Source: Rurimicrobium sp040387755 | GTDB lineage: Bacteria; Bacteroidota; Bacteroidia; Chitinophagales; Chitinophagaceae | DNA: 64,000 nt | NCBI GenBank assembly: GCA_040387755.1 | Contig: JAZKDB010000002.1 | Span: 434,001-498,000, forward strand | Direction: 5' to 3' | Shown: positions 24,373-32,909 of the stretch, one piece after another | Layout of the letters: each line of letters opens with the position of its first letter | How positions within the stretch are numbered: the first letter of the stretch is position 1 | Made by a program: the position numbers and the translations under genes | Notes under the pieces: model-generated | Databases searched by the model: none | What the model was told of the DNA's origin: nothing | What the model saw: only the letters and a program-made list of their open reading frames with translations

Positions 24373-24634
24373 TCAAATTGCTCTGTTTTTAGCAAAAGCT
24401 GTCAATTTCCTAATGAAATATGGTGAAATTATTAATAACGTAGCCGCCATATTTATTTTTTGTTTAATACCCAATGCTTTATTCTGTGGCATTTGAAGTG
24501 TTTTTATTGCCTCTTCCTGATAATTTGGCAAGAAAATGATATTTTTCCGAAAAACTTGGAAATGTCTCCAAGTCTATTGCCCCATACTTATCCAAATAGC
24601 GAAAACCCTTGTTAGTGAAACCTTTTGAAAACAT
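24373..24634 (-). pseudogene. Possible frameshifted gene remnant
   Basis: Two overlapping minus-strand frames both read like protein. Frame A runs from ATG 24634 to TAA 24479 and opens MFSKGFTNKGFRYLDKYGAI. Frame B is open from 24573 to the TGA at 24373 and contains EEAIKTLQMPQNKALGIKQ and MAATLLIISPYFIRKL. A one-base shift near 24500-24530 would join them into one product of roughly 85 residues. I recognise neither part. A short real gene (frame A alone, 51 aa) or chance are the alternatives. It occupies most of the 403-base gap between sppA and the next gene; the rest (24336-24372, 24635-24667) shows nothing clear. Confidence 0.3.
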
Positions 24635-24667
24635 AGCTTTAATAAAACAACCTTAAAATCAAATTGA

Positions 24668-25099
24668 ATGGAAGTAGATGTTCTACCAAAAATTGTGAAT
24701 TTCAGATTATACAAAAAGAGTACAATTACCATAAGCACGTTTCTTGCAGGCCCCTTAGTTGGAGGTTATTTTATAGCTGAGAATTTTAAACATTTTGGTG
24801 AAGAAAATAATGCAAATAAGACATGGATATGCACAGCATTAGCTGTGGCATTCATAATTGGAACATTATTTATCCCTGGAATTGAAAATATACCCAGCAT
24901 TATTTTTCCAATTATATATTCAGGTATAGCAACATACTTAACTCAGAAATATCAGGAAAACAAAATAAATGATCACGAAAAAAATGGTGGATTATTTTTT
25001 CCGTTTTGGAGAGTAGCAATAGCAAGCCTGACAAGCATTACAATATTGTTTATTATGATATTTGCCGCATTATTTATGACCAATCAAATATCATTCTGA
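24668..25099 (+). CDS. Small membrane protein of unknown function
   Basis: 143 residues with four hydrophobic helices (around 18-38, 52-70, 72-92 and 112-135) and a charged loop KYQENKINDHEKNGG. No family recognised. The base composition is clearly more AT-rich than neighbouring genes, with many AAA, ATA and TTT codons. Together with the possible gene remnant just upstream this suggests an acquired or fast-evolving segment. No ribosome site stands out before ATG 24668, and no terminator is seen after it. Confidence 0.6.
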   Translation: MEVDVLPKIVNFRLYKKSTITISTFLAGPLVGGYFIAENFKHFGEENNANKTWICTALAVAFIIGTLFIPGIENIPSIIFPIIYSGIATYLTQKYQENKINDHEKNGGLFFPFWRVAIASLTSITILFIMIFAALFMTNQISF

Positions 25100-25196
25100 C
25101 CAACAAAAAATTAGCACTTGGTGTTGTGACACCCGTTATTAGTTAATCCCATTGGCGTTAAAACTGATATTGGCTAATTTAAAACATAAAAAAGAA

Positions 25197-25204
25197 TACG
25201 TTTG
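25197..25204 (+). promoter_or_regulatory. -7 box TACGTTTG for the FMN reductase gene
   Basis: TAnnTTTG match 20 bases before ATG 25225. A TTG at 25170-25172 is 24 bases upstream, a little far for the -33 box. Confidence 0.45.
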
Positions 25205-25224
25205 CTGCTATAGACCATTCCCCA

Positions 25225-25764
25225 ATGACCCAAAAGAAAAACATATTAGCCATCATCGGCAGCGCCTCTGCACATTCTGCCAATCTGCAACTGGTAGAAA
25301 AAATAGCTGCATTGACAAAGCATGAATTTGAATTCCAAATTTATCAGGGCTTAAAAACGCTTCCTCATTTTGACCCGGAATTGTCGCTGGACAATACTCC
25401 CGAATCAATTGTCCATTTCAGAAAGCTTATCGAAGAAGCTGAAGGGGTCATTATCTGTACTCCGGAATATGTGTTCAGCATCCCGAGCGGACTCAAAAAT
25501 GCCCTTGAATGGTGCGTAGCCACTACCCTTTTTACAGACAAAGCCTGCGGACTGATTACGGCTTCGGCCAGTGGTGTAAAAGGCCATGAAGAACTGCAAC
25601 TGATTATGAACACCCTTATGGCAAAATTCAATCCAGAAACCACTTTACTCATTCAGGGTGTGAAAGGAAAATTTGATGAACAAGGTAATATAACAGAGCC
25701 CAAAACGCAACAGCAATTAGAGCAATTCATCAGCAATTTTACAGACTTGGTGAATAACCATTAG
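25225..25764 (+). CDS. NAD(P)H-dependent FMN reductase
   Basis: Flavodoxin-fold oxidoreductase of the NADPH-dependent FMN reductase family (PF03358). The FMN phosphate loop is IIGSASAHSANLQL near the N-terminus (residues 9-22). The second conserved block, IICTPEYVFSIPSGLKNALEW, is marked by TPEY and P-G-LKNA-DW-like spacing. A third block, ACGLITASASGVKG, completes the site. Length 179 is typical. Such enzymes reduce quinones, azo compounds or chromate in vitro; the native electron acceptor is not predictable here. Single-gene unit with its own promoter. Confidence 0.85.
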   Translation: MTQKKNILAIIGSASAHSANLQLVEKIAALTKHEFEFQIYQGLKTLPHFDPELSLDNTPESIVHFRKLIEEAEGVIICTPEYVFSIPSGLKNALEWCVATTLFTDKACGLITASASGVKGHEELQLIMNTLMAKFNPETTLLIQGVKGKFDEQGNITEPKTQQQLEQFISNFTDLVNNH

Positions 25765-25871
25765 CCTAATGCAGGTCGAACTGTACCGTACTTTATTGAA
25801 TATCGATTAGTGTGCATGCTTGTGCAACATTGGTCACAGAAAGTAAGCTTTTTTATTTGCACATTTGTACT

Positions 25872-26483
25872 ATGAACAATACAACACAAACTCATTGGGA
25901 TACTGTATATAAAACAAAAGCTCCAGATCAGGTAAGCTGGACACAGGAAATCCCCAAAACATCTTTGGACTTTATTCATTCTTTTGGCTTATCAAAAACA
26001 GCAAAAATCATAGACATTGGCGGTGGTGACAGCAAACTTGTGGATTATCTGCTGGAGGAAGGTTTTGAAAATATTACTGTGCTGGACATTTCGGCAGAAG
26101 CACTTGACAAGGCAAAAAAACGTTTGGGTGACAAATCTGTAAAAGTAAATTGGGTAGTCAGTGATATAACAGAATTTAAGCCAAACACAACTTATGATGT
26201 ATGGCATGACAGAGCAACTTTTCATTTTCTTACCACAAGCAATCAAATTGCACAGTATATGGAAATAGCCAGAAACGCTGTTGCCGGCTATTTGACCATC
26301 GGAACGTTTTCGGAAAACGGTCCGGAAAAATGTAGTGGACTACAAATCAAACAATATAGCGAAGAAAAATTAAGCGCCGAACTGGAGAATGGTTTTGATA
26401 AATTACGTTGTATTACCGAAGATCATACAACACCGTTTGATACGACACAGAATTTTCTGTTTTGCAGTTTCAAACGTCAGTAA
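25872..26483 (+). CDS. Class I SAM-dependent methyltransferase
   Basis: 203-residue methyltransferase. N-terminal HWDTVYKTKAPDQVSWTQ resembles the THWEXVY-SWYQ opening of small thiopurine/tellurite-type and related methyltransferases. SAM motif I is IIDIGGGDSKLVDYLL. ITVLDISAEALDKAKKRL supplies the acidic residue that binds ribose, and DVWHDRATFHFL is motif IV. The acceptor substrate is unknown. Start is ATG 25872; the longer frame from 25812 covers leader sequence. It converges with nothing and is followed by a 256-base intergene where only the map promoter is clear. Confidence 0.83.
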   Translation: MNNTTQTHWDTVYKTKAPDQVSWTQEIPKTSLDFIHSFGLSKTAKIIDIGGGDSKLVDYLLEEGFENITVLDISAEALDKAKKRLGDKSVKVNWVVSDITEFKPNTTYDVWHDRATFHFLTTSNQIAQYMEIARNAVAGYLTIGTFSENGPEKCSGLQIKQYSEEKLSAELENGFDKLRCITEDHTTPFDTTQNFLFCSFKRQ

Positions 26484-26660
26484 GCGAATTACAAAAGGTT
26501 GATTTTGGCTTTGTCAAATAGACATCAAGAGTCAAAGATGTACAAATAGGACATTAAAAGACAGCTATCTGCTATTGGGTCAGAATAACTTATTCTTTTC
26601 CCCATACGGTGTAACACGTCTTCAGGCATAAACTTTACTAAGGATTTAGCGTAGTAAAAG

Positions 26661-26668
26661 TACATTTG
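26661..26668 (+). promoter_or_regulatory. -7 box TACATTTG for map
   Basis: Best TAnnTTTG match in the 26484-26739 intergene; it would give a leader of about 65 bases. No clear -33 box. Confidence 0.4.
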
Positions 26669-26739
26669 CCTTTGGCAAGACATTGTTATTATTGAAAAGC
26701 CAATCTTAAAAACCAAATAACAAACAGACCTACATACAT

Positions 26740-27504
26740 ATGTCTATAACAAATGAAGCCGAATTAAATGGCATGAAAAAGGCAAGTGAAGCGGTAGCTT
26801 ATACTTTGAAAGAAATGATTAACTACGCACGCCCTGGCATGACGACTAAGCAACTGGACGATTATGGAGCCACTGTACTTTCTGATTTAGGGGCAAAATC
26901 GGCTCCTTACTTAACCTACCATTTCCCGGGATGGACCTGTATTAGTGTAAATAATGAATTTTGCCACGGCATTCCTTCAGAAAACAGAATACTGAAGGAA
27001 GGAGATTTAGTGAATATCGATGTTTCGGCAGAGCTAAACGGTTTTTGGTCGGACAATGGGTCTTCTTTTGTACTGGGCGATGATGTCAACCAACACCAAA
27101 AACTGGTAGATGCTTCAAAACAGATTCTGCAAAAAGCCATTTACAACATCAAAGGTGGTGTACGCATTGCCGACATCGGGCATCTGATAGAAACTGAAGC
27201 GAAAAAGAGGGGTTACAAAGTGATTAAAAACCTGACAGGGCACGGAATAGGCAGAAGCCTGCATGAAGAGCCGGCCGAAATAGCCAATTACCGGGACCGC
27301 TTTAACCTGAGCAGATTTAAGAAAAACTCTGTTGTAGCGATTGAGACATTTATATCAACAACTTCGACCTATGCCGAAACGCAAAATGATGGTTGGACAA
27401 TGGTAGGAAACAGAGGGGGTTTTATGGCTCAGCACGAACATACAATTGTTGTTACGGACGGGAAACCCATTGTATTGACAGAGATGAATGAAATCTGGAA
27501 TTAA
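26740..27504 (+). CDS. map: Type I methionine aminopeptidase
   Basis: Removes the initiator Met from nascent proteins with two metal ions. Pita-bread fold with all five ligands visible: Asp in VNIDVSAEL, Asp in GFWSDNGSSF, His in LTGHGIGRSLHEEP, Glu in VAIETFIST, and Glu in FMAQHEHTIVV. FCHGIPSE holds the conserved substrate-site His. The insertion of ordinary N-terminal SH3 or zinc-finger parts is absent. Length 254 is standard for MetAP type Ia. Bacteroidota often carry a second map beside secY; this copy stands alone, so it may be a paralogue. Confidence 0.92.
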   Translation: MSITNEAELNGMKKASEAVAYTLKEMINYARPGMTTKQLDDYGATVLSDLGAKSAPYLTYHFPGWTCISVNNEFCHGIPSENRILKEGDLVNIDVSAELNGFWSDNGSSFVLGDDVNQHQKLVDASKQILQKAIYNIKGGVRIADIGHLIETEAKKRGYKVIKNLTGHGIGRSLHEEPAEIANYRDRFNLSRFKKNSVVAIETFISTTSTYAETQNDGWTMVGNRGGFMAQHEHTIVVTDGKPIVLTEMNEIWN

Positions 27505-27568
27505 GTAAAGAGGAGACCATCCTCATGCAAAAGCGGGTTTTAATTAATTCTTCCGTTAATTCTTAAAA

Positions 27569-27606
27569 AAAGCAGCCGTTCATATCTGTATATGAACGGC
27601 TGCTTT
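27569..27606. terminator. Terminator between convergent map and the thioredoxin gene
   Basis: 17-bp perfect stem (27569-27585 with 27590-27606) and a 4-base loop CTGT. A run on the left and T run on the right serve both strands. Confidence 0.88.
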
Positions 27607-27626
27607 AATTCAAATAATAACTAAGG

Positions 27627-28121
27627 TTATTGTGCGATAATTTCTTTCACTTTGGCAAATACTTCATTTTCTCCACCTTCTTCATAACCGGTATGCATCC
27701 AGGCTACTTTACCGTTTTTATCTACGATAATGGTAAAAGGAACATTCTGGAAATTTAAAGAACGTTTTAAATCTGAATTTGAATCCTGATAGTAAGGAAA
27801 ATCCCAACCTTGTGAAATAGCATAACTACGTACTAGTCCTTCGGCACGGGATTCGTCGATAGAAACGGTCATGTAATTAAAATCCGCTTCTTTTTTCCAC
27901 TCTCCTATTTTACGACGAACATTGACAATTTCCTTTTTGCAAGGTGCACACCAGGTAGCCCAAAAACTTACAACAGTCACTTTGCCTTTTTCAAAGGTTT
28001 GATTGAAGGCGATTTTTTTGCCGGACTTCACATCTTTGATTGAAGTGTTGGGTAGTTCGGATTGTGCCCAAAGTGTAGCTGAGGCAAAAAGGGATAAAGC
28101 AAGCATGCTTAGTTTTTTCAT
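27627..28121 (-). CDS. TlpA/ResA-like periplasmic thioredoxin
   Basis: Thioredoxin-fold disulfide oxidoreductase with a signal peptide (LSMLALSLFASATLWAQ). The active site is WATWCAPCKKEI (CxxC), and the cis-proline loop is NVPFTIIVDKNGKV. Length 164. It is likely periplasmic, reducing or handling disulfides in exported proteins or reporting oxidative stress. Start is ATG 28121; the extra ten residues upstream are not part of the signal. It is divergent from the DUF6029 outer-membrane protein gene and their promoters overlap, so coregulation is likely. The partner protein has a CTGGVC pair near its C-terminus that could be a substrate. Confidence 0.88.
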   Translation of the reverse strand: MKKLSMLALSLFASATLWAQSELPNTSIKDVKSGKKIAFNQTFEKGKVTVVSFWATWCAPCKKEIVNVRRKIGEWKKEADFNYMTVSIDESRAEGLVRSYAISQGWDFPYYQDSNSDLKRSLNFQNVPFTIIVDKNGKVAWMHTGYEEGGENEVFAKVKEIIAQ

Positions 28122-28148
28122 TGTTTTTTGTTTTAGTTTTTCTTCAGA

Positions 28149-28156
28149 CAAAATTA
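28149..28156 (-). promoter_or_regulatory. -7 box TAATTTTG for the thioredoxin gene
   Basis: Minus-strand TAnnTTTG match about 28 bases before ATG 28121. It lies back to back with the plus-strand promoter at 28159-28189. Confidence 0.5.
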
Positions 28157-28158
28157 AG

Positions 28159-28189
28159 TTGTTAATGTTACATCAGAAAAGTAATTTCG
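28159..28189 (+). promoter_or_regulatory. Promoter of the DUF6029 gene
   Basis: TTG (28159-28161), 20-base spacer, TAATTTCG (28182-28189), a TAnnTTCG variant. The leader is about 25-30 bases. Confidence 0.55.
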
Positions 28190-28221
28190 TGGATATTTTT
28201 AAAAGATTTTAACAGTAAATA

Positions 28222-29805
28222 ATGAAAAAATATCTGCTTTCCGCCGTGGCAATGGCATCATTTACAAGCGCTTTTGCACAGGGCACCCTAAGTGGCGACA
28301 TTATGACAAACGTCAATTTTTATGAAAATGACAAAAAAATAATTGAGCCTAATAATTCATTGTACGAAAACTATAAAAACGGTGGTGAAGGTTGGCTCAG
28401 CCTGAGATATAATCAAAATGGCTTTACAGCATTTTTGCGTGTGGATGCTTTTCAAAACTCAAATCTTAAATACCTTGTCCGCCCGATGACTACTTTTGGT
28501 ATCGGAGCTTTCAGTCTGAGCAAGGATATTGGCGATCTGAGCATCACTGCAGGTTATCTTTATGAGCAGGTAGGAAGTGGTATCTTGTTTCGCTCCTACG
28601 AAGACAGAGGTCTGCTTATTGACAATGCGCTGGCTGGTGTGTCTTTAAAATACAGAATCAATGAACATCTGTTTGTGAAAGGTTTTGCTGGTCAACAAAA
28701 GAATAATAATCTGGTGAATACTTTTTATGCACCGATTTTTAAATCTGCAACAGTAGAAGGAGATTACAACATCGGTCAGGTACACATTAATCCGGGTGTT
28801 GCAACATTAAACCGTACTCTGGATCAAAATTCAATGGACGGTATTGTAGCCACGATTAACGGCTTACCATCAAGCGAACGTTTTATACCAAAATTCAATA
28901 TGTACGCTTTTACAGCATACAATAGCCTTACCTACAAGAATATATCCTGGTATGCCGAAGGAGCCTATAAAACAACTGAAGCAATTAATGCTAACGGTAA
29001 ATACATGAACAAACCAGGTTCAACCCTTTATTCTACCCTGGGTTGGGCGAGAAAAGGCCTTGCTGTTAACCTTAGTGCCAAAAGAACCGAGTATTTTTTG
29101 ATGCGCACGGCACCTAACTTAACGTTACTGGAAGGTATGGTAAACTGGCAGCCGGTTGTTGCTATTATTCGTCCTCACCGTTTACTGGCACGTTATTCAC
29201 CTGCATCTCAGGACATTTCGGAAATGGCTTATAAGACGGATGTGTTTATTGCACCAAATGATGACTATAACATCAATCTGAACTACACGAATATGAATAC
29301 CATCAGCGGACAAAAGCTGTATCAGGAAATTTTTGCTGATGTGGAATATCGTGGATTTAAAAAATGGATATTGGGTGCTGGCGCACAATACCTCGAATAC
29401 AACCTTCAGGTATACAGAAATGAGTTTTTCCCAGAGCCTATTATGTTCTCAATTACACCGTTTGTAGATGCTACTTACCGTATCAACGACAAAAAAGCAA
29501 TAAGGGTAGAACTTGAATATCAGGATAAGAAGCAGGATATGGGCTCTATGTTTTTTGGCTTGCTTGAATATTCAATTGCGCCGAAATGGTCTTTTGCCGT
29601 ATCTGATATGTATATTTTCAAGCCAAATTATGCCAAGCATGAAAATTTCAATTACCCTACAATTTTCACTGCTTATACTAAAGGTCCGCATCGCTTTTCA
29701 CTGGCTTATGTAAAGCAAATAGCGGGTATTAACTGTACAGGTGGTGTGTGTCGTTATGAGCCGGCTTTTAGTGGTGTACGTGCTATGATAACATCAAGCT
29801 TTTAG
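28222..29805 (+). CDS. DUF6029 family outer-membrane beta-barrel-like protein
   Basis: 527 residues with a signal peptide ending at AFAQ. The body has many alternating aromatic strands (GWLSLRYNQNGFTAFLRV, ISWYAEGAYKT, KKWILGAGAQYLEYNL) ending in RAMITSSF, typical of an outer-membrane barrel. The match to DUF6029 is from overall pattern; no function is established. Two Cys (INCTGGVCRY) near the C-terminus may form a disulfide, which fits the divergent TlpA-like gene. It is transcribed from its own promoter and followed by DUF420 after 54 bases. Confidence 0.8.
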   Translation: MKKYLLSAVAMASFTSAFAQGTLSGDIMTNVNFYENDKKIIEPNNSLYENYKNGGEGWLSLRYNQNGFTAFLRVDAFQNSNLKYLVRPMTTFGIGAFSLSKDIGDLSITAGYLYEQVGSGILFRSYEDRGLLIDNALAGVSLKYRINEHLFVKGFAGQQKNNNLVNTFYAPIFKSATVEGDYNIGQVHINPGVATLNRTLDQNSMDGIVATINGLPSSERFIPKFNMYAFTAYNSLTYKNISWYAEGAYKTTEAINANGKYMNKPGSTLYSTLGWARKGLAVNLSAKRTEYFLMRTAPNLTLLEGMVNWQPVVAIIRPHRLLARYSPASQDISEMAYKTDVFIAPNDDYNINLNYTNMNTISGQKLYQEIFADVEYRGFKKWILGAGAQYLEYNLQVYRNEFFPEPIMFSITPFVDATYRINDKKAIRVELEYQDKKQDMGSMFFGLLEYSIAPKWSFAVSDMYIFKPNYAKHENFNYPTIFTAYTKGPHRFSLAYVKQIAGINCTGGVCRYEPAFSGVRAMITSSF

Positions 29806-29859
29806 ATAGTTGGTTCTGAACTGATTTCTTATTTTCGCCATTCATAAAAACAAACGATT

Positions 29860-30402
29860 GTGCTCCCGATATCTATAAAAAAAGACGACAAGAAGGCCCG
29901 ATTACTCATACTTACTGTTTCATTTGTGGTATTTGCCGCAGTAGTTATTTTGAGCAAAGTAAAATTAGAGGCAGACTTAGGTTTTGATGCTCATATTTTT
30001 GCCTTCGCTAATGCCATTATTAATTCAATAGTGAGTATCTTATTGGTCGCTGCACTGATAGCCGTGAAAGGCAAAAATTTTCTATTGCACAAGAAATTTA
30101 TGTTAGCCGCAATGCTGCTCTCAGTACTTTTTTTGGTTAGTTATATTGCTCATCACCTGTTCAATGGAGAAACTAAATTTGGTGGTGAAGGGACAATTAA
30201 ATCTGTATATTACTTTATACTGCTGACTCATATTCCTTTAGCAGCTATCATTTTACCCTTCATACTATTTACAGCTTACAGAGGTCTTACTGGTGAATAT
30301 AGCACCCACAAAAAACTTGCCCGTTATACTTTCCCACTTTGGTTGTACGTGAGCATAACAGGTGTATTGGTATATATCCTGATTTCCCCTTATTATACTT
30401 AA
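29860..30402 (+). CDS. DUF420 membrane protein
   Basis: 180-residue protein with five hydrophobic helices. It carries His residues typical of DUF420 (KKFMLAAMLLSVLFLVSYIAHHLF, shown by HKKFM and AHHLF, and LTHIPLA, THKKLARYTFPLW). DUF420 genes usually lie near haem-copper oxidase or cytochrome assembly genes; here none is adjacent, so the role is open. Start is GTG 29860; no ATG is available before the first helix. Terminator follows. Confidence 0.82.
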   Translation: MLPISIKKDDKKARLLILTVSFVVFAAVVILSKVKLEADLGFDAHIFAFANAIINSIVSILLVAALIAVKGKNFLLHKKFMLAAMLLSVLFLVSYIAHHLFNGETKFGGEGTIKSVYYFILLTHIPLAAIILPFILFTAYRGLTGEYSTHKKLARYTFPLWLYVSITGVLVYILISPYYT

Positions 30403-30421
30403 TTCTGTGATTAACAGTGAA

Positions 30422-30460
30422 TCAAAAAAGCACCTTAAAACATTTAAGGTGCTTTTTTGA
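30422..30460. terminator. Bidirectional terminator
   Basis: 18-bp perfect stem (30422-30439 with 30443-30460), ACA loop, A and T runs; it sits between DUF420 and the convergent glycosyltransferase gene. Confidence 0.88.
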
Positions 30461-30494
30461 TGAAAGAGATATAAAGAATTCGGGAGAAAGTTAT

Positions 30495-31619
30495 TTAAAG
30501 AATAAGCTTGTTCTTTTTGGGCTCTACTCCCATCTCAGCATTTAAGCGGCTGCGACGGATAAAATAGAGTAAAGAAAATAGTGCGAAAGCACTCATAATA
30601 ATTACGAACAAGCAGATATTAACCGGTAAATCCTGAATCATAATTGCGATGAAAATAATCATCAGACTGGAGAATGAAAGGATAATAACTGTTTTGGTAT
30701 GTGAAAATCCTAAATCAAGCAAATAGTGATGAAGGTGAGTACGATCTGCCGCAAAAGGAGATTTGCCCTTCATAATCCGGGTAATAAATACCCTGAACGT
30801 ATCGAAAACAGGCACAAAAAGTAAGGCCAGCGCTACCAGCAATACAGCTTTTGGGCTATGAAACAATAGATTATTCTGGAGTGAGCTGACGTGATCGGTC
30901 AACATAATAGATAACACTGCAATGATAAAGCCAATAACCAACGAACCGGAATCTCCCATAAAAATTCTTGCAGGATTGTAATTAAAACGCAAAAATCCTA
31001 TTACCGCTCCCATTAGAGAAAACGAAATAATTGCCGGACTATAGCTGTTATTTATGGCGAAAGCAGTGCCCAAAAAGAAAGTACATATAACAGCAATTGT
31101 ACCAGCTAACCCATCTATTCCATCAATCAAATTGAAGGCATTGCTTACAAATGTGCATCCTATAATAGTAATCAGCAAACTGGCCCAATATGGTAAATCG
31201 TGAATGCCGAAAAGTCCGTACAAATTATCCAGACGAAAATCTGCAAGACCTGCTATGATGGCCGAAGCAGCTACCTGTGCGATTAATTTTTTTGAAGGAT
31301 TTACGTTGATTAAATCATCTTTTACTCCTGTAATGAACAAAATAAGTATAGCTGCAACTATATAGTTCCATTTTGCAAATTCTGCAGGATTAATAAAGAG
31401 GGAAGTAACGACAGAGAATCCAAGAAATATTGCGATTCCTCCTAAATTTGGAATAACGTCTGTGTGGATTTTTCGTTCACTATCCGGCAAGTCAAATATT
31501 TTCTTCTTTTTGCTGATGTAAATAATTCTTGGTATCGCACTCATGCACAAAAGCATAGAAAGAACCACAGACGCGGAATAGAGCAACCATTTATTTGTTT
31601 CAAGTAAAAATGCTCCCAT
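30495..31619 (-). CDS. WecA/TagO-like undecaprenyl-phosphate sugar-1-P transferase
   Basis: Polytopic membrane enzyme of the MraY/WecA/TagO family (GT4 in Pfam). It transfers a UDP-amino-sugar phosphate to undecaprenyl phosphate to start a surface glycan. Marks: NLGGIAIFLGF, the aspartates in GVKDDLINVNP, NAFNLIDGIDGLAG, FMGDSGSLVIGF, and HLHHYLLDLGFSH on a cytoplasmic loop. About ten helices. Length 374 fits WecA/TagO rather than MraY. It follows wecB on the same strand with a 99-base gap. The start ATG 31619 precedes a conserved helix. Confidence 0.88.
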   Translation of the reverse strand: MGAFLLETNKWLLYSASVVLSMLLCMSAIPRIIYISKKKKIFDLPDSERKIHTDVIPNLGGIAIFLGFSVVTSLFINPAEFAKWNYIVAAILILFITGVKDDLINVNPSKKLIAQVAASAIIAGLADFRLDNLYGLFGIHDLPYWASLLITIIGCTFVSNAFNLIDGIDGLAGTIAVICTFFLGTAFAINNSYSPAIISFSLMGAVIGFLRFNYNPARIFMGDSGSLVIGFIIAVLSIMLTDHVSSLQNNLLFHSPKAVLLVALALLFVPVFDTFRVFITRIMKGKSPFAADRTHLHHYLLDLGFSHTKTVIILSFSSLMIIFIAIMIQDLPVNICLFVIIMSAFALFSLLYFIRRSRLNAEMGVEPKKNKLIL

Positions 31620-31718
31620 AAATTATATTAAAGTTTTCTTAAAACTCTCATTAACTTCCTACAAAGGTAGAACTAAACCAAAAGATTTCCAAGTAAAAAA
31701 TCCACAATATGGATGTAA

Positions 31719-32909
31719 TTAATTGAGAAAAATTGTATTATACGCTATTTCACCAAAAGATTTAGACTTTGACTTTAACACCGAGCTTTTGCGCTCTGCT
31801 GGTTTTAATATTAACTCACAAATAGTATCTACGATTCTTTCTGCAGCATGACCGTCCCATAATTCAGGATTTTTACCTAATTGCCAGTTTCCGGACTTTA
31901 GCATTTCAAACGCATTAAAGATATTATCAGGACAATTGCCTAAAAGTAAATTTGTACCAATTGTACAGGTTTCAGGGCGTTCTGTATTATTGCGCAATGT
32001 CATACATGGCACGTTCATAATAGTCGTTTCTTCTGATATTCCTCCGGAATCTGTTACTACAGCACATGCATTTTTCACCAGATAATTAAATTCCAGATAG
32101 CCCATAGGTTCAGTCATAATCATCTTTGAAGAAACTGTAATGCCAAAATTTTCAATCATTTTTGCAGTATGTGGATGAACAGGAAAAATAATTGGCGTAT
32201 CCCCAGCGGCTTCACAAACGGCTTCCAAAAGAGTGCTTAATATTGCACCGTCGGATATATTGCCTTGTCTGTGCAGTGTTAATACAAAATAACCTTTACT
32301 TTCCAATCCATAATTATCCCAAAATGAAGGCTTCCTAAAACGCTTTTCATTGTTATATAAGGTATCTATCATTGTATTGCCCACAAAAAAGATTTTATCA
32401 GGCATCACGCTTTCATTCACCAGATTATCTGAGGCCGTTCTTGATGTAGTAAAAAAATAATCGGTTATTGAGTCAGTCAATATACGGTTTACTTCTTCTG
32501 GCATTTGTCTATCGCCACATCTGAGTCCTGCTTCAACGTGAACTAAAGGTATTGTGGGATCTGTCTTTTTGGTAGCTAATGCACATGCCACAGTGGAGTT
32601 AACATCACCTGAAACGATAACCATATCAGGCCTTTTTTCTTCCAACACTTTACTGTAACGGGAAATAATGGTGGCAATTTGTTTGGAACTTTCTACACTT
32701 CCAACATTCAGATTTATATCTGGCGCCGGGATATTTAATTCTTCAAAAAATACGCCACTCATTTTTGTGTCATAATGCTGACTGGTATGAATTAATCTGT
32801 ACTTTATACCTAGATTGAGGCGAAAACCAGATTCTAATTCTCTGATAATTGCAGCAACTTTAATAAAGTTTGGGCGAGCACCCACTATAATATCAATTAG
32901 TTTCTCCAT
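31719..32909 (-). CDS. wecB: UDP-N-acetylglucosamine 2-epimerase (non-hydrolysing)
   Basis: Converts UDP-GlcNAc to UDP-ManNAc for surface polysaccharides. GT-B-type fold with the family blocks GARPNFIKVAAI, VSGDVNST, HVEAGLRCGDRQMPEEVNR, FVGNTMIDTL, LTLHRQGN and VTDSGGISEET. Length 396 fits. The 5' end overlaps the upstream heparinase-family gene by 17 bases, so translation may be coupled. Together with the WecA-like transferase it suggests a ManNAc-containing glycan. The recognised Glu/His active-site residues appear in the expected blocks, so it is likely active. Confidence 0.93.
   Translation of the reverse strand: MEKLIDIIVGARPNFIKVAAIIRELESGFRLNLGIKYRLIHTSQHYDTKMSGVFFEELNIPAPDINLNVGSVESSKQIATIISRYSKVLEEKRPDMVIVSGDVNSTVACALATKKTDPTIPLVHVEAGLRCGDRQMPEEVNRILTDSITDYFFTTSRTASDNLVNESVMPDKIFFVGNTMIDTLYNNEKRFRKPSFWDNYGLESKGYFVLTLHRQGNISDGAILSTLLEAVCEAAGDTPIIFPVHPHTAKMIENFGITVSSKMIMTEPMGYLEFNYLVKNACAVVTDSGGISEETTIMNVPCMTLRNNTERPETCTIGTNLLLGNCPDNIFNAFEMLKSGNWQLGKNPELWDGHAAERIVDTICELILKPAERKSSVLKSKSKSFGEIAYNTIFLN

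Noticed and set aside
26525..26716. 63-residue minus-strand frame before map
   Set aside because: No domain, no ribosome site, and it contains the map promoter region on the other strand.
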